Source: JAPPHY01 sp034423135 (lineage in GTDB: Bacteria; Chloroflexota; Dehalococcoidia; Lucifugimonadales; UBA2985). From it: a stretch of 64,000 nucleotides of DNA. The stretch spans positions 62,001 through 126,000 of the forward strand of contig DAOUJC010000011.1 of the NCBI GenBank assembly GCA_034423135.1, written 5' to 3'. Of this stretch, positions 42,521 through 50,375 are shown piece after piece. The position numbers and the translations under genes were made by a program. The notes beneath the pieces are model-generated. The model was not told where the DNA came from and did no database searches. It saw nothing but the letters and a program-made list of their open reading frames with translations. Each line of letters opens with the position of its first letter. The stretch's first letter is position 1.

Positions 42521-42550
42521 TTAGTCGGCACAAGCTTGTTGGGATATACT
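42521..42550 (+). promoter_or_regulatory. Possible ilvA promoter
   Basis: TATACT (42545-42550) follows a poor TTAGTC -35 box (42521-42526) by 18 bases. The leader to the GTG at 42626 would be about 70 bases. Confidence 0.35.
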
Positions 42551-42625
42551 ATTCCTATATTAGCACGCGCGTGGGAGGCGCCAGCCGTCCCGGCTCAGTG
42601 CATCGGACGCGAACGGAGGCTCCGA

Positions 42626-43888
42626 GTGAGGTCGCAGGTCACGCTGGAAGACATCCGGCGGGCGCGAAACGTCATCGCCGACCTGGCGATCAGGACGCCC
42701 ATCGTGCCCGCGCGCTCCCTTGGACAGCCGGCCGACTGTGAGATACTCCTGAAGGCCGAGAACCTACAGCGGGCCGGCTCCTTCAAGGTGCGTGGCGCCG
42801 TCAACAAGATCGCGGCGTTGAGCGACCAGCAGAAGACTAAGGGCGTCATTGCCGCAAGCGCCGGAAACCACGCGCAGGGGGTTGCCCTCGCGGCCGCAAA
42901 TTTCGGCATACCTTGCACGATCGTCATGCCTTCGGGAGCCTCCATCCCGAAGGTCGAGGCCACGCGCGGGTACGGCGCAACGGTGATCCTCCACGGCGAC
43001 GACTTTGACCAGGCTCAGAGGCATGCCAGGCGCGTCGTGCGGGAGAGCGGCATGGCGCTGATCCACGCCTTCGACGATCCTGCCATCATCGCGGGGCAGG
43101 GCACAATCGGCCTGGAGCTGCTCGAGCAGGTGGAGGACGTTGACACGGTCGTGGTGCCAGTGGGAGGTGGAGGACTCATATCCGGCATCGGACTCGCTAT
43201 TAAGGAGAGCGTGCCGGGAATCAGGCTGGTGGGCGTCCAGGCTGAGGCGTCCACAGCAGTCCTCTACTCCCACAAGGCCGGCCGCCGCATCACGGTAAAG
43301 GGACAGGCCACGGTGGCTGACGGAATATCAGTGGGTTCGCCGGGCAGAATCACTCTGCCTCTGGTCTCCCGGTACGTAGATGAACTGGTTGTGGTTGGGG
43401 AGGAGGAGATCACGGAGGCCATGATGCTGCTCCTGGAGAGGTGCAAGCTGCTGGTGGAAGGAGCGGGCGCAGTGGGACTCGCCGCCGTGCTGTCGGGCAA
43501 GGTACGGGTCGATGGCGAGAGGGTGGCGATCGTCCTCAGCGGCGGTAACGTGGACACTCACCTGATAGCGCGTGTCCTGGAGCGCGGCCTTGCCAATGCG
43601 GGCCGCTACCTGGTCATGCGCGTAATGCTGGAGGACCGACCGGGCAGGCTGAACCGACTGCTGACCATACTCTCCAGCACAGACGTGAACGTGCTGGACA
43701 TCGGCCATCTCAGGCATGCCGCGTCGGTGCACCTTGGCCAGGTGGAGATACAGCTGACGCTGGAGACCAGGAACCAGGCCCACTCGGTCGAGGTGTGGCA
43801 ACGTCTGCAAGACGCGGGCTACTCACCCTACGAAAGCGAGCCGATTGGCGGCACGACTCCATCAGCGGAGAATGCGCCTTTCAGATAG
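42626..43888 (+). CDS. ilvA: Threonine ammonia-lyase (threonine dehydratase)
   Basis: 420 aa from a GTG at 42626, six bases after GGAGG; in-frame sequence upstream lacks homology. Lys54 in GSFKVRGA binds PLP, SAGNHAQGVA is the phosphate-facing loop region, and the Gly-rich VPVGGGGLISG anchors the phosphate. The C-terminal ~75 residues form an ACT-like domain (VMLEDRPGRLNRLLTIL). This short form with one ACT domain is usually the catabolic or weakly regulated type. It deaminates threonine to 2-oxobutanoate. Confidence 0.92.
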   Translation: MRSQVTLEDIRRARNVIADLAIRTPIVPARSLGQPADCEILLKAENLQRAGSFKVRGAVNKIAALSDQQKTKGVIAASAGNHAQGVALAAANFGIPCTIVMPSGASIPKVEATRGYGATVILHGDDFDQAQRHARRVVRESGMALIHAFDDPAIIAGQGTIGLELLEQVEDVDTVVVPVGGGGLISGIGLAIKESVPGIRLVGVQAEASTAVLYSHKAGRRITVKGQATVADGISVGSPGRITLPLVSRYVDELVVVGEEEITEAMMLLLERCKLLVEGAGAVGLAAVLSGKVRVDGERVAIVLSGGNVDTHLIARVLERGLANAGRYLVMRVMLEDRPGRLNRLLTILSSTDVNVLDIGHLRHAASVHLGQVEIQLTLETRNQAHSVEVWQRLQDAGYSPYESEPIGGTTPSAENAPFR

Positions 43889-43918
43889 CTCAGGGGCGGT
43901 CTCTACCGTCGCATGTGC

Positions 43919-44959
43919 TCAAGATAGAGGAAGCGGCGGCTGCCACCACTTGCCGGTGTCGTTGACGCTGATTGTCACCACCCACTTCACCCACTCGAAG
44001 CCGCGCTTGCCCGGGGCGACCAGCCGCAGCGGGGCGCCGTGCCCGTGAGAGATGGGGTCGCCGCCCACGTGGGTAGCCAGCAGGTAGCGGTCGGCTTCTG
44101 CGAGCGAGAACCGCCGCTGGTAGCCGGTCACGGAGCGCACGGTGATGCTGCCCGCGCCTGGCTCGACGCCCGCGGCCTGTAGCACTGCCTTTAATGGAGT
44201 GCCCTGCCACTCCTGGGTGGAGAACCAGCCGCCGGTGCAGTCCAGAACGGCGGTGACCTTGTCGCCGGTCACGGCCAGGTCGTTGAGGCCAAGGTCCAAG
44301 TCGCTGCGGACAAGGCCAGTAACGGTCAGCCGCCAGCCGTCCTTGGCGATCGGGTCTGGGTCGTCGTTGAGCCATGACGTGGTAGGGAAGGAGTTGCCGG
44401 CGAAGCTTCCCCGCTCGTATGACCCCGTGAACCGCCTGTCCTCGCCCGGGAGATTCAGGACGGCGGCCGCGATCTCGCCCGTTCGCCACAGCGCCAGGCC
44501 GGCGACGCCCAGCCCGACCAGTCGCAGAATAGACCGGCGTTCCAGCCAGAACCGGGTGCGCAGCGTCCAGGAGTGGTTGAGCGCGTGCACCAGTACAAAC
44601 GGCGCGAGCAGCAGCGACAGGTAGATGTGCCAGCTAACCCCGCTGAAACCCTGGAGCGTGAAGTAGCCGCTGAGGCTCCAGACCAGTCCCAGGCCAAGCG
44701 CGGCAATGAGCAGCGTCAGCGTGGCGATGGAGCCGAGCACTATGCCGGGCCTTCTCCGCCAGCTGCGCCTGTTCATCAGCGAGCGAAGGATGTTGCGACC
44801 CTTCCAGACCAGCAGCGCAACCAGGCCGAAGCCGGAGATGCGGTGTACGTCCAGCGCAAGCGACCACTCGGGAGTGCCTCCGATGAGCCCCAGGAAGCCG
44901 CTCGCCAGCGAAAGGCCGCCGAAGATCAGGATGAATACGTTGGCCCAGGGGAAAGGCAT
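43919..44959 (-). CDS. Membrane-anchored molybdopterin oxidoreductase (YedY/sulfite-oxidase fold fused to TM helices)
   Basis: 346 aa. The N-terminal ~165 residues hold four to five transmembrane segments with His39, His111, His125 and His129 inside or beside helices, placed as heme-b ligands of a cytochrome b561-like anchor. The remaining residues form a sulfite-oxidase-type Mo domain, with Cys241 in LDCTGGW as Mo ligand and THVGGDPISHGHGAPLR for the pterin. In E. coli MsrP/MsrQ the two parts are separate proteins; here they are one chain. The substrate is unknown. It is convergent with ilvA, with a 30-base gap. Confidence 0.85.
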   Translation of the reverse strand: MPFPWANVFILIFGGLSLASGFLGLIGGTPEWSLALDVHRISGFGLVALLVWKGRNILRSLMNRRSWRRRPGIVLGSIATLTLLIAALGLGLVWSLSGYFTLQGFSGVSWHIYLSLLLAPFVLVHALNHSWTLRTRFWLERRSILRLVGLGVAGLALWRTGEIAAAVLNLPGEDRRFTGSYERGSFAGNSFPTTSWLNDDPDPIAKDGWRLTVTGLVRSDLDLGLNDLAVTGDKVTAVLDCTGGWFSTQEWQGTPLKAVLQAAGVEPGAGSITVRSVTGYQRRFSLAEADRYLLATHVGGDPISHGHGAPLRLVAPGKRGFEWVKWVVTISVNDTGKWWQPPLPLS

Positions 44960-45050
44960 TGCGCTACTCCTCAGGGAGCCGGTGACTGACCTGCACGCTC
45001 CGGACCAAGACGTCTACCGAGAGTGAGTACATCGATGGGCTCTATCGGCT

Positions 45051-45452
45051 TCAGGCGTTTACGACACGGGTGCGCATGATCTTGTCCCAAATGCACTGTC
45101 GGTCGGCGTCCCACACGCACTACAGAGCTGCCACCACCCAGGCGAGCGCGAATATGGAACCACCCACCTCCTCTCCCAGCACGGCCAGCAACACCCATTC
45201 GACTGCACCGAAGGCGATGATTCGCACCGCCCAGTCTCTGATTATCATCCAACCCAGACCGGCTGTTGTTCCATCATCGTGGATGACGCGGATACCCAGC
45301 AGACGTTTCGCTGGACTCTGACCATCTCCTGCCACGAATAGATACCAAATGACCCACCCAATGACGAGCGTAATCACAATGAGGAAGAGGTCGAGGACGA
45401 ATCCGGCGAGGCGACGGCCCTGGGATGCAAGCTCCACATCGTTGCTGGTCAC
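45051..45452 (-). pseudogene. RDD-family membrane protein interrupted by an in-frame TAG
   Basis: The gene starts at a GTG at 45452, seven bases after AGGAGG. Residues ~10-110 hold the RDD Arg/Asp motif in RRLAGFVLDLF and three hydrophobic helices. TAG at 45122-45120 stops it at 110 residues. The frame continues at once with CVWDADRQCIWDKIMRTRVV and ends at TGA 45053-45051. That continuation is the normal RDD C-terminal signature, so a single base change broke the gene, or the read is wrong. If only the short product is made it lacks the conserved tail. RDD proteins are small membrane proteins of unclear transport function. Confidence 0.72.
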
Positions 45453-45513
45453 GTCGCTTCCTCCTAGACTTCCGGTTTGAAGCACAGGCGGGAAGTTCTT
45501 GGTTTTTTCGGGC

Positions 45514-45590
45514 TGGTGGCGCATACGGGACTCGAACCCGTGATCTCCGCCTTGAGAGGGCGGCGTCCTTGGCCACTAGACGAATGCGCC
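45514..45590 (-). tRNA. tRNA-Glu (anticodon CTC), CCA encoded
   Basis: A 7-bp acceptor stem pairs GGCGCAT with ATGCGCC. The anticodon arm is CCGCC-CTCTCAA-GGCGG, giving anticodon CTC. The T arm contains GGTTCGAGTCC. Discriminator A and CCA are encoded (45514-45516 on the plus strand). Confidence 0.95.
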
Positions 45591-45602
45591 ACTGCTAGTT
45601 CC

Positions 45603-45631
45603 ATAGTACCATCGGAGGGTTGCTGTGACAA
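45603..45631 (-). promoter_or_regulatory. tRNA-Glu promoter
   Basis: On the minus strand TTGTCA (45631-45626) and TACTAT (45608-45603) are 17 bases apart, ending 12 bases before the tRNA 5' end. Confidence 0.55.
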
Positions 45632-45807
45632 GGCACGGGCCATTTACGCCAGGTTGAAGTGGGAGTCTCAGCCGGGTTCAGCCTAGAGGTGGTAGTTCGC
45701 GTCAGGCCAAAAACGAAAACGCTATTCGCATAGACATTGGAGATACGATATACGGCGCACATGCATCAGGCCAGCATGTCAACCGTCATTCATGGGGGCG
45801 AATGTGA

Positions 45808-45836
45808 TTGACACGCGTATTTTCGTGTGATACGAT
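45808..45836 (+). promoter_or_regulatory. Promoter of first peptide-binding protein, with dyad in the spacer
   Basis: Perfect TTGACA (45808-45813) and TACGAT (45831-45836) are 17 bases apart. ACACG (45811-45815) and CGTGT (45824-45828) form an inverted repeat across the spacer that could be an operator. Confidence 0.7.
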
Positions 45837-45863
45837 GCCGCCATCTCGGTGGGGAGGTGGTAT

Positions 45864-47873
45864 ATGGGTCTGAGATCTGTGCGGAAAGCAAGCCCTCTCT
45901 TTGCGATTCTGGCCGCTGCATTGGTTGTGGTGGCGCTTGCGTGCGGAGGTGATGAGCCAACAAGCACGCCGGCGCCGACGGCAACGACGCCGCCCACGGC
46001 GACGCCCGAGCCTGAGGCTACAGAGGCGATGATGCCGGAAGCGACCGTTGCGCCAGACGCCACTGCTGTGCCGGGCGCGACGGCGACTACGGCGCCGACG
46101 GCCACCCCTGTAGAAGAAGCATCAATAGACCCCGCGGAAAACTGGGTGGAGTATCTGCTGAATCACCGTGGCTACAAACCTGAGTGGGGGGAGCCCCAGT
46201 ACGGCGGGGTCATCAAGATGTCCGGCCCGCGTCCGGTCTCCCGCTGGCTTGGCGGTTACATGGGATGGGGGGCATTTGCGAGCGGCTTCGGAGGGTTCCA
46301 GGCCCAGAACAGCCTGCTGATGATGGATACCTGGGGCAGCATCAGGGATGTGCCCATCTGCGACCTGTGCGAGAGCTTTGAGGTGTCCGCGGACGGACTG
46401 ACCTACACCTTCCAGCTACGCCAGGGCGTGATGTTCCACTCCGAGGGTTGGGGTCAGGATAACGGAGCGCCCGCGGAGAGCTACGGTACAGAGATGACCT
46501 GTGAGGATGTGAAGTCAAGCATGGAATGGCTTACCAGCCCGCCTCCGGATGAGCGCGCCTCCTTCGTCAACAGGTACAAGACGTACTGGAGCCACTTCGA
46601 CGAGGCGACCTGCCCGGATGGACCTGATGGGCACCAAGTGGTCCTGAAGTTCGCCTACCACAGAAACGCCACAATAGGTTGGCTGGCTGCGGGTATGCAG
46701 GTGTGGAACAAAGAGTACCGGCAGTGGATGGACGACGAGTATCCCGGAGTCCAGTCCACAGCCAACCCTGAGGGGTACTTGATGAACCATGGGACAGGCC
46801 CCTTCATACCCACCTTCGGTGACTCTCAGACCGTCATAAAGTCAAAGAAGAACCCGAACTACTTCAGAGAGGGTGCTCCCTTTGCGGACGGGTGGGAGAA
46901 CTACTTCATCCAGGACTACAACACCAAGTTTGCGGCCTTGGTCACGGGGAAGACTCACCACGCGGGTCACGGGAGCAGCGGTGTGACCAAGGCCCAGGTG
47001 GCCCAGATCCAGACCACCTATGAGGACATCATCGAGCTGCACATCGTCAGGTACAACCACATTCAGGTCTTCATGCTGAACCCGCTGAGGCCGCCTTTCG
47101 ACGACTGGAAGGTGCGGTGGGCAGTCAACCTCTTCCTGGACCGGCAGAACTGGGATGCGTTCATGACGGTAGGCGACGTCAAGATGGCGACCATAGCCTA
47201 CTTCTTCCATCCGGACGTTGGATGGAGCATACCACCGGAGGAGTTTCTGACCTTCCCCGGGTTCAATCCGGCGACAAAGGACGCCGACATTGCCGAGGCC
47301 AATCGGCTGCTGGACGAGGCCTTCGGAGCGGGAAATCGTCCCAGAAGCGATCAGTACGTCATACAGCTGCTGAGCCGCAGGGAGCCCAGTCTTTGGGGAA
47401 TAGACCAGTTCAAGAAGCACCTGGGGTGGGAGTTCAACGTGAAGTACGTTGATACGTACGGCAATATCAGCACCGACTGTCTCTACACCATACGGACAGA
47501 GGCCTCTACGGTGATGGAGAACACGCTGACGGCTGACCCTGGCGACGCGCTGAACGGGTTGCACTCCGAAAGAACCGGCAAGCCCAGCTGCTACATAGAA
47601 GGCTACAAGGGCAAGGGAGTGCCATCTGAAGACGAGATAGCCAGGGTTGACGCGATGCTTGAGGAAGCGGACTCGACACTGGACGACGCAAGGCGCGCGG
47701 AGCTTCTTCGGGAGATCGAGCTGTACATGGTGAATGAGCGACTGACCAGCGCGACCCTGGGTTCCATGAATGTTGCATGGCCCGTCAGACGGGAGTTGAA
47801 GGGAGTCCACTTCTACAACCTCGGAACTCCTTCGCAGCAGCGCCTCACGGACCGAATGTGGCTGGTAGAGTAG
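45864..47873 (+). CDS. ABC transporter substrate-binding lipoprotein, family 5 (paralogue 1)
   Basis: 669 aa from the ATG at 45864, six bases after GGGGAGG. The signal peptide ends at the lipobox VVALAC; an Ala/Pro/Thr linker of ~60 residues follows. The family 5 (oligopeptide/nickel-type) fold then starts at EPQYGGVIK. It has several Cys likely to form disulfides, for example CDLC near residue 170. It is similar to paralogues 2 and 3 through WGEPQYGG, CDLCESFEVSADGL and IQDYNTKFAAL. The ligand is probably a peptide or other organic solute. It has its own promoter and terminator. Confidence 0.9.
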   Translation: MGLRSVRKASPLFAILAAALVVVALACGGDEPTSTPAPTATTPPTATPEPEATEAMMPEATVAPDATAVPGATATTAPTATPVEEASIDPAENWVEYLLNHRGYKPEWGEPQYGGVIKMSGPRPVSRWLGGYMGWGAFASGFGGFQAQNSLLMMDTWGSIRDVPICDLCESFEVSADGLTYTFQLRQGVMFHSEGWGQDNGAPAESYGTEMTCEDVKSSMEWLTSPPPDERASFVNRYKTYWSHFDEATCPDGPDGHQVVLKFAYHRNATIGWLAAGMQVWNKEYRQWMDDEYPGVQSTANPEGYLMNHGTGPFIPTFGDSQTVIKSKKNPNYFREGAPFADGWENYFIQDYNTKFAALVTGKTHHAGHGSSGVTKAQVAQIQTTYEDIIELHIVRYNHIQVFMLNPLRPPFDDWKVRWAVNLFLDRQNWDAFMTVGDVKMATIAYFFHPDVGWSIPPEEFLTFPGFNPATKDADIAEANRLLDEAFGAGNRPRSDQYVIQLLSRREPSLWGIDQFKKHLGWEFNVKYVDTYGNISTDCLYTIRTEASTVMENTLTADPGDALNGLHSERTGKPSCYIEGYKGKGVPSEDEIARVDAMLEEADSTLDDARRAELLREIELYMVNERLTSATLGSMNVAWPVRRELKGVHFYNLGTPSQQRLTDRMWLVE

Positions 47874-47905
47874 TCGGTCAGACCACAGACCAGATCGGAC
47901 AGCCT

Positions 47906-47933
47906 GGAAGCGCCCCCAAACGGGGGCGCTTCC
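47906..47933 (+). terminator. Hairpin terminator after paralogue 1
   Basis: A 12-bp stem GGAAGCGCCCCC/GGGGGCGCTTCC with loop AAAC, followed by a poor T-run (GCGTTT). The same 12-bp stem recurs after paralogue 3. Confidence 0.75.
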
Positions 47934-48071
47934 GCGTTTGCCAGACTGCATTTGCCAGCGCCGCCGGAGTCGCAACCGCCTTGAGGCTTCGCTGCGCGCC
48001 GTGGTGTCTCACCGCCTCCTCTTCGACGGTATAGGAGGCAGTTTTGTAAGAATCACTGTGCGTGGCGCGTA

Positions 48072-48101
48072 TTGACAATACCGGATTCGTCATGCTAGGC
48101 T
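48072..48101 (+). promoter_or_regulatory. Promoter of paralogue 2
   Basis: Perfect TTGACA (48072-48077) is followed after 18 bases by a weak TAGGCT (48096-48101). The whole segment to the start codon is repeated before paralogue 3 with about seven differences in 75 bases. Confidence 0.55.
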
Positions 48102-48144
48102 TGCCCGCAACGTTTCTTGCCTAACTGACCAAGAGGAGGCGAGT

Positions 48145-50142
48145 ATGAGATTAGTTGAAGGACTGAAGTTGAGACCCCTTCTGGGGGTCTTTGCGGCCAC
48201 CGTGCTGGTGGTGGCCCTTGCGTGCGGTGGGGAAGATCCCACGGCTACGCCTGCGCCAACGGCTACGCAGCCGCCGCCAACGGCGACTCCTGAGCCTGAG
48301 GCCACAGAGGCGATGATGCCGGAAGAGACCGTTGCGCCGGATGCCACGGCGGCGCCGGGCGCGACGGCAACCACCGCGCCCACGGCCACGCCGATAGTGG
48401 ATACCACGGCAGACTACCGCGACGACTGGGTGAACTTCCTGCTGAACCACCCCGGCTACAAGTCTGAGTGGGGCGAGCCTCAGTACGGCGGGATCTACAA
48501 GACTGCAGACCCCAGGCCTGCGTCCAGGTTCCAGTCTACGCTGGGCTACAGCGCGTTCAGCCGGTGGCAGTTTGCTGCGCACAACAGCTTGATGATGCAG
48601 GACCCGTGGGGTGAGATCACGGATGCACCCGTCTGCGACCTGTGCGAGAGCTTCGAAGTCTCGGCGGACGGCCTGGAGTACACGTTCATACTGCGCGATG
48701 ACGTGCAGTTCCACGAGACTGGCTGGGCCCAGGACCAGGGCGCTCCTGGCTTCGGCACGGAGCTTGCGTGCGAGGACATCAAGGCGAGCCACGAGTGGTT
48801 TGCCAACCCGCCTCCTGAGACTCGCGCTTCCTACATCACCTTCGGCGCCAGGATCATGGGCCACTTGGAAGATGTGCACTGCCCGGACGGCCCGGACGGC
48901 AAGACCGCAGTGATGCACTTCGACCGGGTGCGTAACGGAACGCTGGGTTGGCTTGGAGCCGGCATAGCAGTCTGGGACAAGGAGTACCGCGAGTGGATGG
49001 ACGCGGAGTATCCCGGCGTGCAGTCCACGGCAGTGCCCGAGGGCTACCTGATCAACATGGGCACCGGTCCCTTCATTCCACTGTCGGCTGACTCACAGAC
49101 AGTGATGAAGTCCCGGAAGAACCCGAACTACTGGCTGACCGGAGCGCCGTTCATCGACGGGATGGACAACTTCGCCATCCAGGACTACAACACGAAGTTC
49201 GCAGCGCTGTTGACCGGCAAGATCAACCAGGCTGGCCACGGCAGCAGCGGCATCACCAAGGCGCAGGTGCAGCAGGTACAGGACCAGTACTCGGACATCA
49301 TCGAGCTGCAGATAGTCCGGTACAACCACCAGCAGCACTTCCTGCTGAATCACTTGAGGCCGCCGTTCGACGACTGGAACGTGAGGCATGCGGTACAGCT
49401 TGCTCTCGACCGCGAGGACTGGCTGAACTTCACGACAGTAGGCGAAGTGAACATGGGTGACCCGTACCTGGTGCTCCACTCGGACGCCGGCTGGGGAATC
49501 CCGATAGAGGAGTTCCAGACGTTCCCGGGCATGAACCCGGCAACGAAGGACGCTGACATCGCAGAGGCCAACCGGCTGCTGGACGAGGCGTTCGGCCCTG
49601 GCAACAGGCCAAAGACGGACCAGTACGTCATCCAGCTGCTGAGCCGCCGAGAGGTCAGCCTGTGGGGTCTGGACTTCTTCAAGAAGAACCTGAACTGGGA
49701 GTTCAACGTCCAGTACGTTGACACCTACGGGAACATCCAGACGGACTGCCAGTACACCATTCGGGCAGAGGCTAGCCCCACCTATGGGCAGTCCTACATC
49801 CAGCACGCCATAGACGGATTCCTGAAGATCCACAGCCAGTGGCAGGGCCGTGAGCTATGCCGTGACGATCCCGGATGGACTGGCAAGGGCCCGATTCCCA
49901 CAGAGGAGTGGGACAGGCTGAACGTCCTGATCGAAGAGCTTGACGTGACCCTCGACCGAGAGAGAGGCGAGGAAATCACCAGAGAGCTGGAGCTGTACCT
50001 GTACGAGTCGGCAGTGCACACGCCGCTGGGCATCATGAACGTGGCGTGGCCGAACCGCAGGGAGGCCAAGGGCGTCCGGTACTACAACCTGGGCACCTAC
50101 TCGCAGCAGAGGCTCCATGACAGGGTCTGGCTGGTAGAGTAA
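48145..50142 (+). CDS. ABC transporter substrate-binding lipoprotein, family 5 (paralogue 2)
   Basis: 665 aa, with GAGGAGGCGAGT just before the ATG. The signal peptide ends at VVALAC, a Thr/Pro/Ala linker runs to ~90, then the family 5 fold begins at EPQYGGIYK. It is much closer to paralogue 3 than to paralogue 1: signal peptide and linker start are nearly identical, as are DPRPASRFQ and QDYNTKFAAL. This implies recent tandem duplication or gene conversion. The first codons contain a terminator-like hairpin. A strong terminator follows the gene. Confidence 0.9.
   Translation: MRLVEGLKLRPLLGVFAATVLVVALACGGEDPTATPAPTATQPPPTATPEPEATEAMMPEETVAPDATAAPGATATTAPTATPIVDTTADYRDDWVNFLLNHPGYKSEWGEPQYGGIYKTADPRPASRFQSTLGYSAFSRWQFAAHNSLMMQDPWGEITDAPVCDLCESFEVSADGLEYTFILRDDVQFHETGWAQDQGAPGFGTELACEDIKASHEWFANPPPETRASYITFGARIMGHLEDVHCPDGPDGKTAVMHFDRVRNGTLGWLGAGIAVWDKEYREWMDAEYPGVQSTAVPEGYLINMGTGPFIPLSADSQTVMKSRKNPNYWLTGAPFIDGMDNFAIQDYNTKFAALLTGKINQAGHGSSGITKAQVQQVQDQYSDIIELQIVRYNHQQHFLLNHLRPPFDDWNVRHAVQLALDREDWLNFTTVGEVNMGDPYLVLHSDAGWGIPIEEFQTFPGMNPATKDADIAEANRLLDEAFGPGNRPKTDQYVIQLLSRREVSLWGLDFFKKNLNWEFNVQYVDTYGNIQTDCQYTIRAEASPTYGQSYIQHAIDGFLKIHSQWQGRELCRDDPGWTGKGPIPTEEWDRLNVLIEELDVTLDRERGEEITRELELYLYESAVHTPLGIMNVAWPNRREAKGVRYYNLGTYSQQRLHDRVWLVE
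48172..48192 (+). other. Terminator-like hairpin inside the signal-peptide codons (paralogue 2)
   Basis: AGACCCC (48172-48178) pairs with GGGGTCT (48184-48190) over loop TTCTG, followed by TTT when the stem's last T is included. It sits 27 bases after the start codon. The same hairpin occurs at 50403-50423 in paralogue 3. Confidence 0.5.
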
Positions 50143-50168
50143 CCCAAGCTCCCAGAGGAGTTTGCAGA

Positions 50169-50204
50169 GGAGGATGCACCATCCGGTGCATCCTCCTTCT
50201 TTTT
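50169..50204 (+). terminator. Rho-independent terminator after paralogue 2
   Basis: A perfect 12-bp stem GGAGGATGCACC/GGTGCATCCTCC (50169-50180 with 50185-50196), loop ATCC, then TTCTTTTT. Confidence 0.9.
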
Positions 50205-50302
50205 GGAGGAGCGCCGGGTAGATGCACGAGAACCGCGGAGTCGTCGTTTCAATTGGGTCTTTGCCTGTGGCAGATTGTAAGAATCTTCGGGCCGGGAATG
50301 TA

Positions 50303-50332
50303 TTGACAATGCTGGACTCGCCATGCTAGGCT
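50303..50332 (+). promoter_or_regulatory. Promoter of paralogue 3
   Basis: TTGACA (50303-50308), an 18-base spacer and TAGGCT (50327-50332), copied from or to the promoter of paralogue 2. Confidence 0.55.
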
Positions 50333-50375
50333 TGCCCGCAACGTTTCTTGCCTAACAGACTCAGAGGAGGCGAGT

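Noticed and set aside
45120..45122. Pyrrolysine or programmed amber readthrough in the RDD gene
   Set aside because: There is no pyl gene, no downstream structure and no functional reason. A mutation or sequence error is simpler.
46020..46120. Tandem repeat element in the lipoprotein linkers
   Set aside because: The repetitive look comes from Thr/Pro/Ala codons of the flexible linker, not from a nucleotide repeat unit.
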